Source of the DNA: a virus
Virus record (IMG/VR): IMGVR_UViG_3300013094_000053
Span: 1 to 58,414 of that record
Reading direction: 5' to 3' (one strand)
Length of the DNA stretch: 58,414 nt
Shown here: positions 7,013 to 14,778 of the stretch, in pieces
How the letters are laid out: each line of letters opens with the position of its first letter
How positions within the stretch are numbered: the first letter of the stretch is position 1
Made by a program: the position numbers and the translations under genes
Notes under the pieces: model-generated
What the model saw: the letters and a program-made list of their open reading frames with translations, nothing else
Databases searched by the model: none
Told to the model about the DNA's origin: nothing

Positions 7013-8445
7013 TGGTAATAATGGGAATCAGCGAGGGATTTCACGATGCATCAGTTTCTATCATAAGTGATGGAGAAATACTTTTTGCTGCACATGCGGA
7101 AAGATATAGTAAGTTAAAAAATGATCCGTCTCTAAACTATGATATATTAAAAGAGGCTGTAGAGTATGGGTATCCAGATCAAATTGCATACTATGAAAAA
7201 CCTTACTTGAAAAAAACCAGGTTGCTATTGCGTGGCGGGATAAAAGACACTGACCTGTATTATAAGAGAACAGCCTTATCAGAATTACCAGTAAAGCACA
7301 TAAGTCATCATAGATCACATGCAGCTGCTGGATACTATACTAGTAAATTTACTGATGCTACTATTGTGGTTTTAGATGCAATAGGAGAATTCAATACCTC
7401 AACCATATGGCAGGGTAAAGGAAATGATATAAAATTAATTTATAGGCAAAACTACCCAGTTTCATTTGGCCTGTTCTATTCAGCGTTTACAGATTTGCTA
7501 GGCTTAAAACCAAATCAAGAAGAATATATAATGATGGGTATGGCTGCGTATGGCAACCCAAACAAATACTTCAACAAGGTAAATGAATATTTTCCACACT
7601 ACTCTTCTCAAAAATATAATTTTCACAAAGGCATATTTGACTGGGGAAATATAATTGATGAGCAGGATAAATTTGATATAGCAGCAGCAGTGCAAATGGT
7701 TTATGAAAATAGATTAATGGAAATAATGCGTAAGGCTCAAATGACTGTAGGCTCTAAGAATCTTGTATTTATGGGTGGATGTGCGTTGAACTGTTCTGCC
7801 AATACAAAGTTGTGGGATATCTATAATGATATTTGGATTATGCCAAACCCAGGGGATGCGGGGAGTTCCCTAGGTGCTGCACTAGCATTATATGGAAAAC
7901 ATGTAAACTGGATAACTCCATATTTAGGCACAAATATTGGAAATGAATATCCAGTTCAAGATATAGTTGATAAATTGTTGGTTGATAAAATTGCTCCAGT
8001 CGCATCTGGAAGATCTGAATTTGGTCCGAGATCATTGGGGAATAGAAGTATTCTTGCTGACCCAAGAGATCCTAATATCAAAGACGTGGTAAATAAGATA
8101 AAACAAAGAGAATTGTTCAGGCCCTTCGCTCCTGTTGTTATGGAAGAGCATGCATCAGAATGGTTTGGTATGAGTTATGCCAGCCCATACATGCAATTTG
8201 CTCCATTATGCTTGAAGCCAGAATTAATCCCATCGGTAGTACATGCTGACGGGACATCTAGAGTTCAAACTGTAAATAAGGAACAGCACCCTGGCTTATA
8301 TCAAGTACTAGAGTCATGGTACAAGATAACTGGTGTGCCAGTATTGCTTAATACAAGTCTTAATATTAAAGGTCAACCCATACTTAATAATAAACGTGAT
8401 ATAATAAATTGGGAAAACGCTTATAAGGAAAAGATATTGAAATGA
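7012..8445 (+). CDS. Carbamoyltransferase, NodU/CmcH/TobZ family
   Basis: Product of 477 residues. Diagnostic blocks are the N-terminal GISEGFHDASVSI, the histidine cluster HISHHRSHAAAG (97-107) of the Kae1-like domain, GGCALNC, NPGDAGSSLGAAL and the C-terminal GRSEFGPRSLGNRS, FRPFAPVV and LNTSLNIKGQPI. The family transfers carbamoyl from carbamoyl phosphate through a carbamoyl-adenylate to hydroxyl groups of sugars or antibiotics. The extreme C-terminus is slightly shorter than usual after the GQPI block. It forms an operon with the SGNH gene (1-base overlap) and a 30-residue ORF (ATGA overlap). Acceptor unknown: virion glycan or host polymer are options. Confidence 0.9.
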   Translation: MVIMGISEGFHDASVSIISDGEILFAAHAERYSKLKNDPSLNYDILKEAVEYGYPDQIAYYEKPYLKKTRLLLRGGIKDTDLYYKRTALSELPVKHISHHRSHAAAGYYTSKFTDATIVVLDAIGEFNTSTIWQGKGNDIKLIYRQNYPVSFGLFYSAFTDLLGLKPNQEEYIMMGMAAYGNPNKYFNKVNEYFPHYSSQKYNFHKGIFDWGNIIDEQDKFDIAAAVQMVYENRLMEIMRKAQMTVGSKNLVFMGGCALNCSANTKLWDIYNDIWIMPNPGDAGSSLGAALALYGKHVNWITPYLGTNIGNEYPVQDIVDKLLVDKIAPVASGRSEFGPRSLGNRSILADPRDPNIKDVVNKIKQRELFRPFAPVVMEEHASEWFGMSYASPYMQFAPLCLKPELIPSVVHADGTSRVQTVNKEQHPGLYQVLESWYKITGVPVLLNTSLNIKGQPILNNKRDIINWENAYKEKILK

Positions 8446-8534
8446 TTGGCTTTTTTTACAAAATCTACCTTATGATATTTCGTCGTGATATATATAATAA
8501 AATTAAAAAACATGGCGGACCTTATATATACTAA
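8442..8534 (+). CDS. Small basic protein, 30 residues
   Basis: The ATG overlaps the carbamoyltransferase stop as ATGA. The peptide begins MIGFFYKIYLMIFRRDIYNK and ends KKHGGPYIY: a hydrophobic aromatic N-terminal half and a basic C-terminal half, possibly membrane-associated. Translational coupling and lack of any other use of this 90-base stretch support it as a gene. No family recognised. Confidence 0.45.
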   Translation: MIGFFYKIYLMIFRRDIYNKIKKHGGPYIY

Positions 8535-8543
8535 AGGATATTT

Positions 8544-9302
8544 ATGATTATTCAGATTATAGGATTGCCAGGAAGTGGCAAGACCACACTTGCTAAAGCT
8601 CTTGTAGATAGAATTAATGCAGTACATTTAAATGCAGACTATGTACGCTCAACTATAAATTCAGATCTTGGGTTTACAATTGAAGACCGAATTGAACATG
8701 CACGTCGCATGGGAGAAATGGCAAGAATATTGTCTGGGCAGGGGCTTGATGTCGTTGTTGATTTTATTTGCCCAACGCCAGAGACAAGAGAATCCTTTGG
8801 CAAACCAGATATTCTTATTTGGATGAATACGATTGAAGAAAGTCGTTTTGAAGATACAAATAAAATGTTTGTGAAGCCAGAAAACTTTGACAGCATGTTT
8901 GATTCGCATGACATGGATGCATATCAAAAATCAACTTATATAATTCAAAAATTTAAATTACACGACTGGTCAGCACCAACCACCCTGATGCTTGGACGCT
9001 ATCAACCATGGCACGAAGGTCATCACGCACTATATAAAGAGGCAGGGAAAAGAACAGATCAAGTAATGCTAGGTGTAAGAAATACTTACAATACCAGTGT
9101 AAAAGATCCATTGACATTTGATCAGGTAAAGGGCTATATTTCACAGGATGACTTTATGGATGGAGCAATGGTAATTAGAATGCCAAATATTACCAATATT
9201 GTTTATGGACGAGACGTAGGCTACAAGATTGAACAAGTTTCATTGGGTCAGGATATAGAGGCTATTTCCGCCACACAAAAAAGAAAAGAGTTGGGAATAT
9301 GA
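8544..9302 (+). CDS. APS kinase-like / nucleotidyltransferase fusion
   Basis: Product of 252 residues with two domains. Residues 1-135 are adenylylsulfate-kinase-like: Walker A GLPGSGKTT (7-15), LNADYVR, the diagnostic NSDLGFTIEDR (39-49), then VVVDFICPTPETR. Residues 148-252 are a HxGH-type nucleotidyltransferase: GRYQPWHEGH (151-160), YGRDVGY and ISATQKRKE (241-249). APS kinase makes PAPS, the donor of the sulfotransferase encoded 2.4 kb upstream. Whether the second domain makes APS (sulfurylase role) or another nucleotide is open, since its motif is closer to NMN adenylyl- and cytidylyl-transferases. TATACT 12 bases upstream of the ATG and AAAGGA suggest a separate start. Confidence 0.8.
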   Translation: MIIQIIGLPGSGKTTLAKALVDRINAVHLNADYVRSTINSDLGFTIEDRIEHARRMGEMARILSGQGLDVVVDFICPTPETRESFGKPDILIWMNTIEESRFEDTNKMFVKPENFDSMFDSHDMDAYQKSTYIIQKFKLHDWSAPTTLMLGRYQPWHEGHHALYKEAGKRTDQVMLGVRNTYNTSVKDPLTFDQVKGYISQDDFMDGAMVIRMPNITNIVYGRDVGYKIEQVSLGQDIEAISATQKRKELGI

Positions 9303-9595
9303 CAAAAATAAACTATATTTGGAAAATATTAAAGGATCGTTGGCTAAGACCATACGATGAAATTATATTAAGATTTAATACCAAGGCTGGCGAGAGCCCA
9401 CTAGTATGGCGAGTGTTTGTAAATGGAAACGAGCACTTGGCAGAATCATTTGAGTTGCATGGATATGCTTATGATGTGATAACCCATGAAGATGGTGTTA
9501 AAAAGTTAAATGTAGGCTGTAAAGGCAGAGTTCGCTGGGAAGGTAAGAAGGCAGTTATTTTGGCTGTAAAAAAGCAACCAGAGATTATAGAGTAG
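9299..9595 (+). CDS. Conserved phage hypothetical downstream of APS kinase-like gene
   Basis: Product of 98 residues, coupled to the gene before by an ATGA overlap. It has a basic N-terminus (WKILKDRW), a block PLVWRVFVNGNEHLAESFEL and a C-terminal beta-rich part (KLNVGCKGRVRWEGKKAVIL). Similar short proteins accompany kinase/nucleotidyltransferase genes in marine phages as far as I recall; no function known. The tight coupling suggests it acts with the kinase. Confidence 0.6.
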   Translation: MTKINYIWKILKDRWLRPYDEIILRFNTKAGESPLVWRVFVNGNEHLAESFELHGYAYDVITHEDGVKKLNVGCKGRVRWEGKKAVILAVKKQPEIIE

Positions 9596-9675
9596 TAGAT
9601 TCTGACAATAAACTAACTTTATAGACATAGAAATGGCATGTCCTAGTACAATTTATTTGCTTAAGTATAAGAAAA

Positions 9676-9684
9676 TGGTAAAAT
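9676..9684 (+). promoter_or_regulatory. Extended -10 promoter starting the head operon (leaderless)
   Basis: TGGTAAAAT ends 7 bases before the ATG at 9691, so the transcript should begin at the start codon. TTGCTT lies 16 bases upstream of the hexamer as a weak -35. No ribosome-binding site is present. The rest of the 95-base gap from 9596 shows nothing else. Confidence 0.6.
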
Positions 9685-9690
9685 TGCCTT

Positions 9691-10029
9691 ATGGGTAAGA
9701 TGAAGATTACGGAAGTCGAAGAAGTCAATTATGGCACATATGTTTGGCAAATGCCAGACGGAAGTCTTGTTATGGATGAAGATAATAACTATATGTGTAT
9801 ATATGCCATCAAAGGTGATGTGGCAAAAATTACTGAATTAAGAAAATTTGCTAAGTCTCATGGAATTGACGAAGGACACCCGCTATGGTTCTCTGGGCAC
9901 AGACCAGTTACTGATGATCAGTATGAATACCAAAAGCAAAGAATGGATCTGGGATTGGTCGCAGACGATTGGGATATTCCTGCATTAAAAGAAGATCTAA
10001 TTAATCAGAAAAAGATGGGAATTATCTAA
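9691..10029 (+). CDS. Hypothetical protein upstream of portal
   Basis: Product of 112 residues, probably from a leaderless mRNA. Sequence shows a beta-rich N-terminal half (YGTYVWQMPDGSLVMDEDNN) and a conserved-looking HPLWFSGHRPVTDDQYEYQK segment. The stop abuts the portal ATG directly. A role in head assembly or packaging is only suggested by position. Confidence 0.6.
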   Translation: MGKMKITEVEEVNYGTYVWQMPDGSLVMDEDNNYMCIYAIKGDVAKITELRKFAKSHGIDEGHPLWFSGHRPVTDDQYEYQKQRMDLGLVADDWDIPALKEDLINQKKMGII

Positions 10030-11622
10030 ATGGAACATAGAGTCAGCGTAGAACCAGAGGATTCATTTATTAAGAATGATGCGGGACAAGAGATTCAAGT
10101 AAGTCTTGGAACATCTAAGTATGTAACTCAAGAGTCTGAATTTGATGACCCATTTATGGCAAAGGCTGAAGATCTACTTAAGATTGAAAATCTTAATCCA
10201 AACTTTAAAAGAAATGTTTCTCGTAAGATAACAAAATCCTATACAGGATTAGATGATGCAAAGTCTAAAAAGCTTGACCCACTTGATTTAACTGGCTATT
10301 CTTTATTCCAAATTGTACAGCCACCATACAATGTTATGTATTTGGCACAACTGTTTGATATTAATCCATTTCACCACTCAGCAGTTAATGCAAAAGTTGC
10401 AAACGTTGTAGGACTTGGTTATAAGTTTGAAGAAACTCAAAAAATGCTTGATAAGCTTGAGGATGCAAGCGAAGATGAAGAGAAGTTAGATTTCCTTAGA
10501 AAAAAGATTTCAAGGTCTAAATCATTATTGCGTCAGAAGATGGAAAGTCTAAATTCAGATGACTCGTTTGAAGAAATTATTAAGAAGATCTATACAGATC
10601 TTGAAGTAACTGGAAACGGGTACTTAGAAATTGGTAGAACATCTTCTGGACAAATAGGATACATTGGACACATTCCTGCCATTACAATGCGTATACGCCG
10701 TCACAGAGACGGCTTCGTACAGGTTGTATACAACCGCTATACATATTTCAGAAACTTTGGCGATACGACCACACAGGACCAAATAGGAACAGATCCTCGT
10801 CCTAACGAAGTTATTCATTTTAAGAAGTATACTCCAACAAACACATACTATGGAGTTCCAGATATTCTTTCTGCAAAGAATGCAATTGCTGGAGATGAAT
10901 TTGCACAACGCTATAATCTAGATTATTTTGAGAACAAGGCTGTTCCACGCTACATTATTACACTCAAGGGTGGAAAACTTAATGCTGACTCTGAGCGTAA
11001 ACTACTTGAGTTTTTCCAGATAGGACTTCGTGGAAGAAACCACAGAACACTTTACATTCCTTTGCCTTCAGATGGAGAAAATGCTCGTGTTGAATTTGAC
11101 ATGAAGGCAATTGAAGCGGGAATTCAGGACTCATCCTTCCAAAATTACATGGTAGAGAACAGAGACAGAATCCTTCTAGCCAACCGTGTTCCAGTATCAA
11201 AGATTGGTACTCCACAAGGAATATCATTGGCAAATGCCCTAGATGCAGATAAAACATTTAAAGAGCAAGTTTGTCGTCCAGCACAGGACATGCTTGAGAT
11301 TCAAATCAATAAAATCGTCGGGGAATTTACAGATGCTTTTAACTTGAAGTTTGAGGAATTGACATTGACAGATGAGCTTTCACAGGCTCAAATTGATCAA
11401 ATTTACCTTACAACCAAGGTTATCGTACCAAACGAAGTAAGAATGCGTATTGGATTAAATCCACTAGATCATGGAGATGACCCATTTGACCCAGTATCAG
11501 ATGCAGCTGAAATCAAGGCACAAACAATGCAGTCTAGAACTCGGGATAAGACAAGAAATGCTGCTCCATCAGAAGGTGTTAGCGGAAGAAATCCAAAAGG
11601 TCAAGGAAGGAAAGTTAAATAG
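10030..11622 (+). CDS. Portal protein
   Basis: Product of 530 residues. It matches the Phage_portal (PBSX/HK97-like) family: the block around DLTGYSLFQIVQPPYNVMYL, HHSAVNAKVANVVGLGYKF, NEVIHFKKYTPTNTYYGVPD, QRYNLDYFENKAVPRYIITL, LANRVPVSKIG and TKVIVPNEVRMRIGLNPLD. The dodecameric portal forms the packaging channel and joins the head to the connector proteins. The C-terminal 40 residues are charged and low in complexity. It begins immediately after the preceding stop and is followed by the protease gene after 53 bases. Confidence 0.92.
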   Translation: MEHRVSVEPEDSFIKNDAGQEIQVSLGTSKYVTQESEFDDPFMAKAEDLLKIENLNPNFKRNVSRKITKSYTGLDDAKSKKLDPLDLTGYSLFQIVQPPYNVMYLAQLFDINPFHHSAVNAKVANVVGLGYKFEETQKMLDKLEDASEDEEKLDFLRKKISRSKSLLRQKMESLNSDDSFEEIIKKIYTDLEVTGNGYLEIGRTSSGQIGYIGHIPAITMRIRRHRDGFVQVVYNRYTYFRNFGDTTTQDQIGTDPRPNEVIHFKKYTPTNTYYGVPDILSAKNAIAGDEFAQRYNLDYFENKAVPRYIITLKGGKLNADSERKLLEFFQIGLRGRNHRTLYIPLPSDGENARVEFDMKAIEAGIQDSSFQNYMVENRDRILLANRVPVSKIGTPQGISLANALDADKTFKEQVCRPAQDMLEIQINKIVGEFTDAFNLKFEELTLTDELSQAQIDQIYLTTKVIVPNEVRMRIGLNPLDHGDDPFDPVSDAAEIKAQTMQSRTRDKTRNAAPSEGVSGRNPKGQGRKVK

Positions 11623-11656
11623 TATATCACAAATATTTTGCCTTTATTGCAAAGGT

Positions 11657-11665
11657 TGATATTAT
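11657..11665 (+). promoter_or_regulatory. Extended -10 element before protease gene
   Basis: TGATATTAT lies 10 bases before the ATG at 11676, which has no ribosome-binding site. The predicted 5' leader is only about 4 bases. Confidence 0.4.
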
Positions 11666-11675
11666 TTAACATAGA

Positions 11676-13085
11676 ATGAACATTCAAAAAGCACAATGGA
11701 CAAATAGTGAGAATAGAGTTAACCTCTCCTTCCCTATTACAAAGGTCAATAAAGAGAAAAGAACAGTATCGGGGTTTGCAACCTTAGATAATGTTGATCA
11801 TCATGGTGACATTGTTACCGCAGACGCATCAGAAAAAGCCTTCGCTCGTTTCCGTGGAAACCTAAGACAAATGCACCAGCCGATTGCTATTGGCAAGGTG
11901 CTTTCTTTTCATCCAGAAGATTTTGTTGACAAAGAAACTAATAAAACCTATAAAGGTATTTATGTTGATGCTTATATCTCCAAGGGTGCACAAGATGCAT
12001 GGGAGAAAATTCTTGATGGAACCTATACAGGTTTCTCCATTGGCGGTAATATTGTAACTGCTGGCTATGAGCCTGGTGATGACAATAATGATCGTCGTGT
12101 AATTAAAGAATATGATTTGATGGAACTTTCAGTTGTTGATTCCCCAGCCAATCAACTTGCAAATATTTTTTCTATTCAAAAGAATGCAGATGGATCTTCT
12201 TTTGTAAAAGGTATGGCAGCAGACACCCAGATTGAAAATGTTTATTGGTGCAAGCAAGATAACATTGCTTCATCTACTGTAGAAAAGTCAAAAGACTGTG
12301 TAGTTTGCGGAACTGCAATGGAAAACGTGGGCTGGATTGAAAGCTCAGAAACAGAAAAAGGTTTAGCTATAAGTAAAGTGATTGATCAGTATTTGCAGAA
12401 GGATGATGCACCAGGTCCTACTCATACTGCTACAACACAAGACGGAGATGCTGGTAATGTTGTAGATTCAACAACAACAATTAATTTACATCCAGATCAA
12501 AACAAAATGAAGAAGTCTGATTCTGAAAACGATTCAGATAATATACAAAAAGGAGGTATAAAAATGGCAGACGAAACAACAGAAGTTACAGCTATTGATG
12601 CCGTAACAGAAACAACAATTGAAAAGTCAGAGCAACCAGAAGACCTTACAAAGTCTGAAGAAGTAGCTCCAGCAGAAACTGCTCCAGTAGAAGAAGCCGT
12701 AGAGAAGTCCGTCACCAATGCAGAATCAGTAGATTCTTTTGCAAAGATGTTGACTGATATGCGTGACCTCTTTAGTGAAGCACTAGATAAGAATTCTGCA
12801 GAATCACAAGCAACAATCGCAAAGTCAGTTGAATCAGTTGAGGCAGCACGTGCCCAACATGAGTCAGCAGTTGGAGACATCAAGAAAGAACTTGATGGAC
12901 TTAACAACAACATTGCCGATTTCTTCAAGCGAGTAGAGGCTCTCGAAAAGAGACTCGCTTCATATGAGCAAGATACTGCAGTACAAAAGTCCGTAGGTGA
13001 CGTTGATAGCGCATCTCGGGATTCCAATAAGCTCCAAAAGGGCTTTACTTGGGATGGATCCTTCCTCGGAGTCCAAAATTTCTAA
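11676..13085 (+). CDS. Prohead protease fused to scaffold domain
   Basis: Product of 469 residues. The N-terminal 180 residues are an XkdF/HK97-type capsid maturation serine protease: FPITKVNKEKRTVSGFATLD, a conserved histidine in RQMHQPIAIG, the serine in YTGFSIGGN and MELSVVDSPANQ. A Cys-x-x-Cys zinc-knuckle-like insert follows (VYWCKQDN...CVVCGTAMENVGW, about 205-220). From about residue 285 the chain is acidic and coiled-coil-like, the profile of a scaffold, ending GFTWDGSFLGVQNF. Protease and scaffold in one polypeptide would place the enzyme inside the procapsid and allow self-removal. An internal AGGAGG-ATG at about 12553-12564 could also give a separate scaffold protein. Confidence 0.85.
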   Translation: MNIQKAQWTNSENRVNLSFPITKVNKEKRTVSGFATLDNVDHHGDIVTADASEKAFARFRGNLRQMHQPIAIGKVLSFHPEDFVDKETNKTYKGIYVDAYISKGAQDAWEKILDGTYTGFSIGGNIVTAGYEPGDDNNDRRVIKEYDLMELSVVDSPANQLANIFSIQKNADGSSFVKGMAADTQIENVYWCKQDNIASSTVEKSKDCVVCGTAMENVGWIESSETEKGLAISKVIDQYLQKDDAPGPTHTATTQDGDAGNVVDSTTTINLHPDQNKMKKSDSENDSDNIQKGGIKMADETTEVTAIDAVTETTIEKSEQPEDLTKSEEVAPAETAPVEEAVEKSVTNAESVDSFAKMLTDMRDLFSEALDKNSAESQATIAKSVESVEAARAQHESAVGDIKKELDGLNNNIADFFKRVEALEKRLASYEQDTAVQKSVGDVDSASRDSNKLQKGFTWDGSFLGVQNF

Positions 13086-13114
13086 AAAATGAAAGGTAGG
13101 TGAAAGAAAAAAAA

Positions 13115-14269
13115 ATGAGCAACGAACTATTACAAAAAGTAATTGATACAACAAATCTTGGTACAACACCAGCAAACAATCTCTCAGGAGATGGAGTTAC
13201 TAACTCTGGTACTGGTCTTCTATACCCAGATCAAGCTAACCGCTTCTTGGATTACATGTGGGATGCTACGATTCTTGCTAAGGCAGCTCGTACAATCCGT
13301 ATGCGTTCAAACACGACAGAAATTGATCGTGTATCAGTCGGTCAGCGCATTATGACAGTCGCAGCTGAGGATAATCCTCGTGATTACACAAACTCAACTG
13401 GTGCTGGTTTCACAACAGCTTCTGCAACATTCTCAAAGATTTCTTTGACAACTCGCAAGCTACGCCTAGACTGGGAACTCTCAGCCGAAGGTTTGGAAGA
13501 TAATATCGAAGGTCCTGATCTAGAAGATCACATTGCACGTCTTATGGCTACACAGGCTGGTAACGACGTTGAAGATCTCCTTATCAATGGTACAGGAACA
13601 GGTACAGGTCTTCTTTCAGCCTTCCCAGGATTCCGTTCTCTAGCTCTCAACAACGCTCACGTTGTTGACGGTAATGGTCAGGGTATTGATCGTGCATTGT
13701 TTAACCAAGCAATCAAGATCATGCCACGTAAGTATAAGCAACGCCGTAACCAACTCAGATTCTTCGTAGGATCTAACTTGGTACAGGATTACCTATACAA
13801 CTTGACCACACAGGCAGGCTCCGTCAATCCTTGGGATATCGCTTCTGGCGTTATTCGTGGTGACGTAGTTGCTAACGACGGCGGTCCAGGAAGCACAACA
13901 CCATTTGCGTTCGGTATTCCAGTTATCAACGTTCCACTGATGGATGAGACTCGTGATAGCACAGGTAAGTCTTACTCAGACTCTGGCTATAACAACTCAT
14001 CAGGTCTCTTTGGAGATGTCCACTTGACATTCCCACAGAACTTCATCGTTGGTATTAAGCGTGATGTTGTTGTATACCGTTTGTTCCAGCCAAAGAAAGA
14101 CACAATTGAATACACACTATTCATTCGTGTTGGCGCACAAATGGAAAACTATGATGCACACGTACTTGTTAAGAACGTAAAGGTTGCTGGATCTTCATTC
14201 GGCACATTCGGTTCTGTAACTAACGGAGCACTCATCTCTGACCAATCTGGTAACAGAGGCACATTCTAA
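13115..14269 (+). CDS. Major capsid protein, HK97 fold
   Basis: Product of 384 residues from the ATG at 13115, chosen over an in-frame GTG at 13100 because AGGTGAAAG lies at usable distance and the same AGGTGAAA leader precedes the tail-tube gene. HK97-type features are LYPDQANRFLDYMWDATILAK, the EDNPRDYTNS loop, LRLDWELSAEGLEDNIEG, EDLLINGTGTG, a long spine-type helix region and GIPVINVPLMDE. Codon use is richer in C-ending codons than the surrounding genes, as expected for the most abundant phage protein. A strong terminator follows. Confidence 0.93.
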   Translation: MSNELLQKVIDTTNLGTTPANNLSGDGVTNSGTGLLYPDQANRFLDYMWDATILAKAARTIRMRSNTTEIDRVSVGQRIMTVAAEDNPRDYTNSTGAGFTTASATFSKISLTTRKLRLDWELSAEGLEDNIEGPDLEDHIARLMATQAGNDVEDLLINGTGTGTGLLSAFPGFRSLALNNAHVVDGNGQGIDRALFNQAIKIMPRKYKQRRNQLRFFVGSNLVQDYLYNLTTQAGSVNPWDIASGVIRGDVVANDGGPGSTTPFAFGIPVINVPLMDETRDSTGKSYSDSGYNNSSGLFGDVHLTFPQNFIVGIKRDVVVYRLFQPKKDTIEYTLFIRVGAQMENYDAHVLVKNVKVAGSSFGTFGSVTNGALISDQSGNRGTF

Positions 14270-14290
14270 TCTAATTATTAGAATACAAAT

Positions 14291-14322
14291 AAGCGGGGAG
14301 GGCCTTGAAACCCTCCCCTCTT
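14291..14322 (+). terminator. Terminator after major capsid gene
   Basis: GGGGAGGG pairs with CCCTCCCC over an 8-base loop, extended outwards by AAG/CTT after one mismatch, and is followed by the T-rich run TTATACTTTTATTTAT. Confidence 0.85.
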
Positions 14323-14341
14323 ATACTTTTATTTATAAAAA

Positions 14342-14350
14342 TGGTATACT
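14342..14350 (+). promoter_or_regulatory. Extended -10 promoter for connector operon
   Basis: TGGTATACT follows the capsid terminator and precedes the ATG at 14373, with GAAAGGA as ribosome-binding site. It restarts transcription for the head-tail connector genes at a level independent of the capsid. Confidence 0.6.
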
Positions 14351-14372
14351 TTATCTGAGTGAAAGGAATAAA

Positions 14373-14762
14373 ATGTCATTTGACACACTTAAGATTGCAG
14401 AATTAAAGAAGGTTGCAGACTCATTTGGAGTAGACCTTCCAGAAAAAGTAAATAAGCAACAGGCTATTTCAGCCCTTGAAGAAGAAGGTATTACTTATGA
14501 AATGTATTCTAAGTTTGCTGATGCTGAAAAGGATGAGCCTGAAGTAGAAGAGCAGCCAAAAAAGAAGGCTGTACTAAAGAAAGAGAACACTATCTTGGTT
14601 AAGATGGATAAGGCAAACCCTTCATATACTATTTATGGATATTCATTTACACATGATCACCCATTTGTAGCAATGTCTGAATCAGATGCTCAAAAGATTT
14701 TTGATACAGAGCAGGGATTCCGTCCAGCAACTCCAAGAGAGGCACAAGAATTTTATAATTAA
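14373..14762 (+). CDS. Head-associated protein with SAP/HeH-like domain
   Basis: Product of 129 residues. The first 35 residues (LKIAELKKVADSFGVDLPEK, then ISALEEEGI) fit a short helix-extended-helix SAP/HeH/Rho-N-like domain, often found on small phage head proteins. An acidic-then-basic linker follows, then a C-terminal domain ending RPATPREAQEFYN that resembles small head-tail connector accessory proteins. Position between capsid and connector fits a role in head completion. Confidence 0.55.
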   Translation: MSFDTLKIAELKKVADSFGVDLPEKVNKQQAISALEEEGITYEMYSKFADAEKDEPEVEEQPKKKAVLKKENTILVKMDKANPSYTIYGYSFTHDHPFVAMSESDAQKIFDTEQGFRPATPREAQEFYN

Positions 14763-14778
14763 ATAATGGAGGTAGTAA

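Noticed and set aside
2038-9302. DNA hypermodification pathway from oxygenases and carbamoyltransferase
   Set aside because: No thymidylate synthase-like, hydroxymethylase, base-glycosyltransferase or nucleotide kinase genes for modified bases are present in the window; gene position beside tail genes fits protein or glycan targets better. Not excluded if the genes lie outside.
11636-11656. Possible terminator between portal and protease genes (TTTGC...GCAAA)
   Set aside because: Only a 5-bp AT-rich stem with a 7-base loop and no U-tract; too weak to call.
12497-13027. 176-codon open frame on the minus strand over the scaffold region
   Set aside because: Antisense to a biased Ala/Glu/Ser-rich coding region, no promoter or ribosome-binding site, composition mirrors the sense gene.
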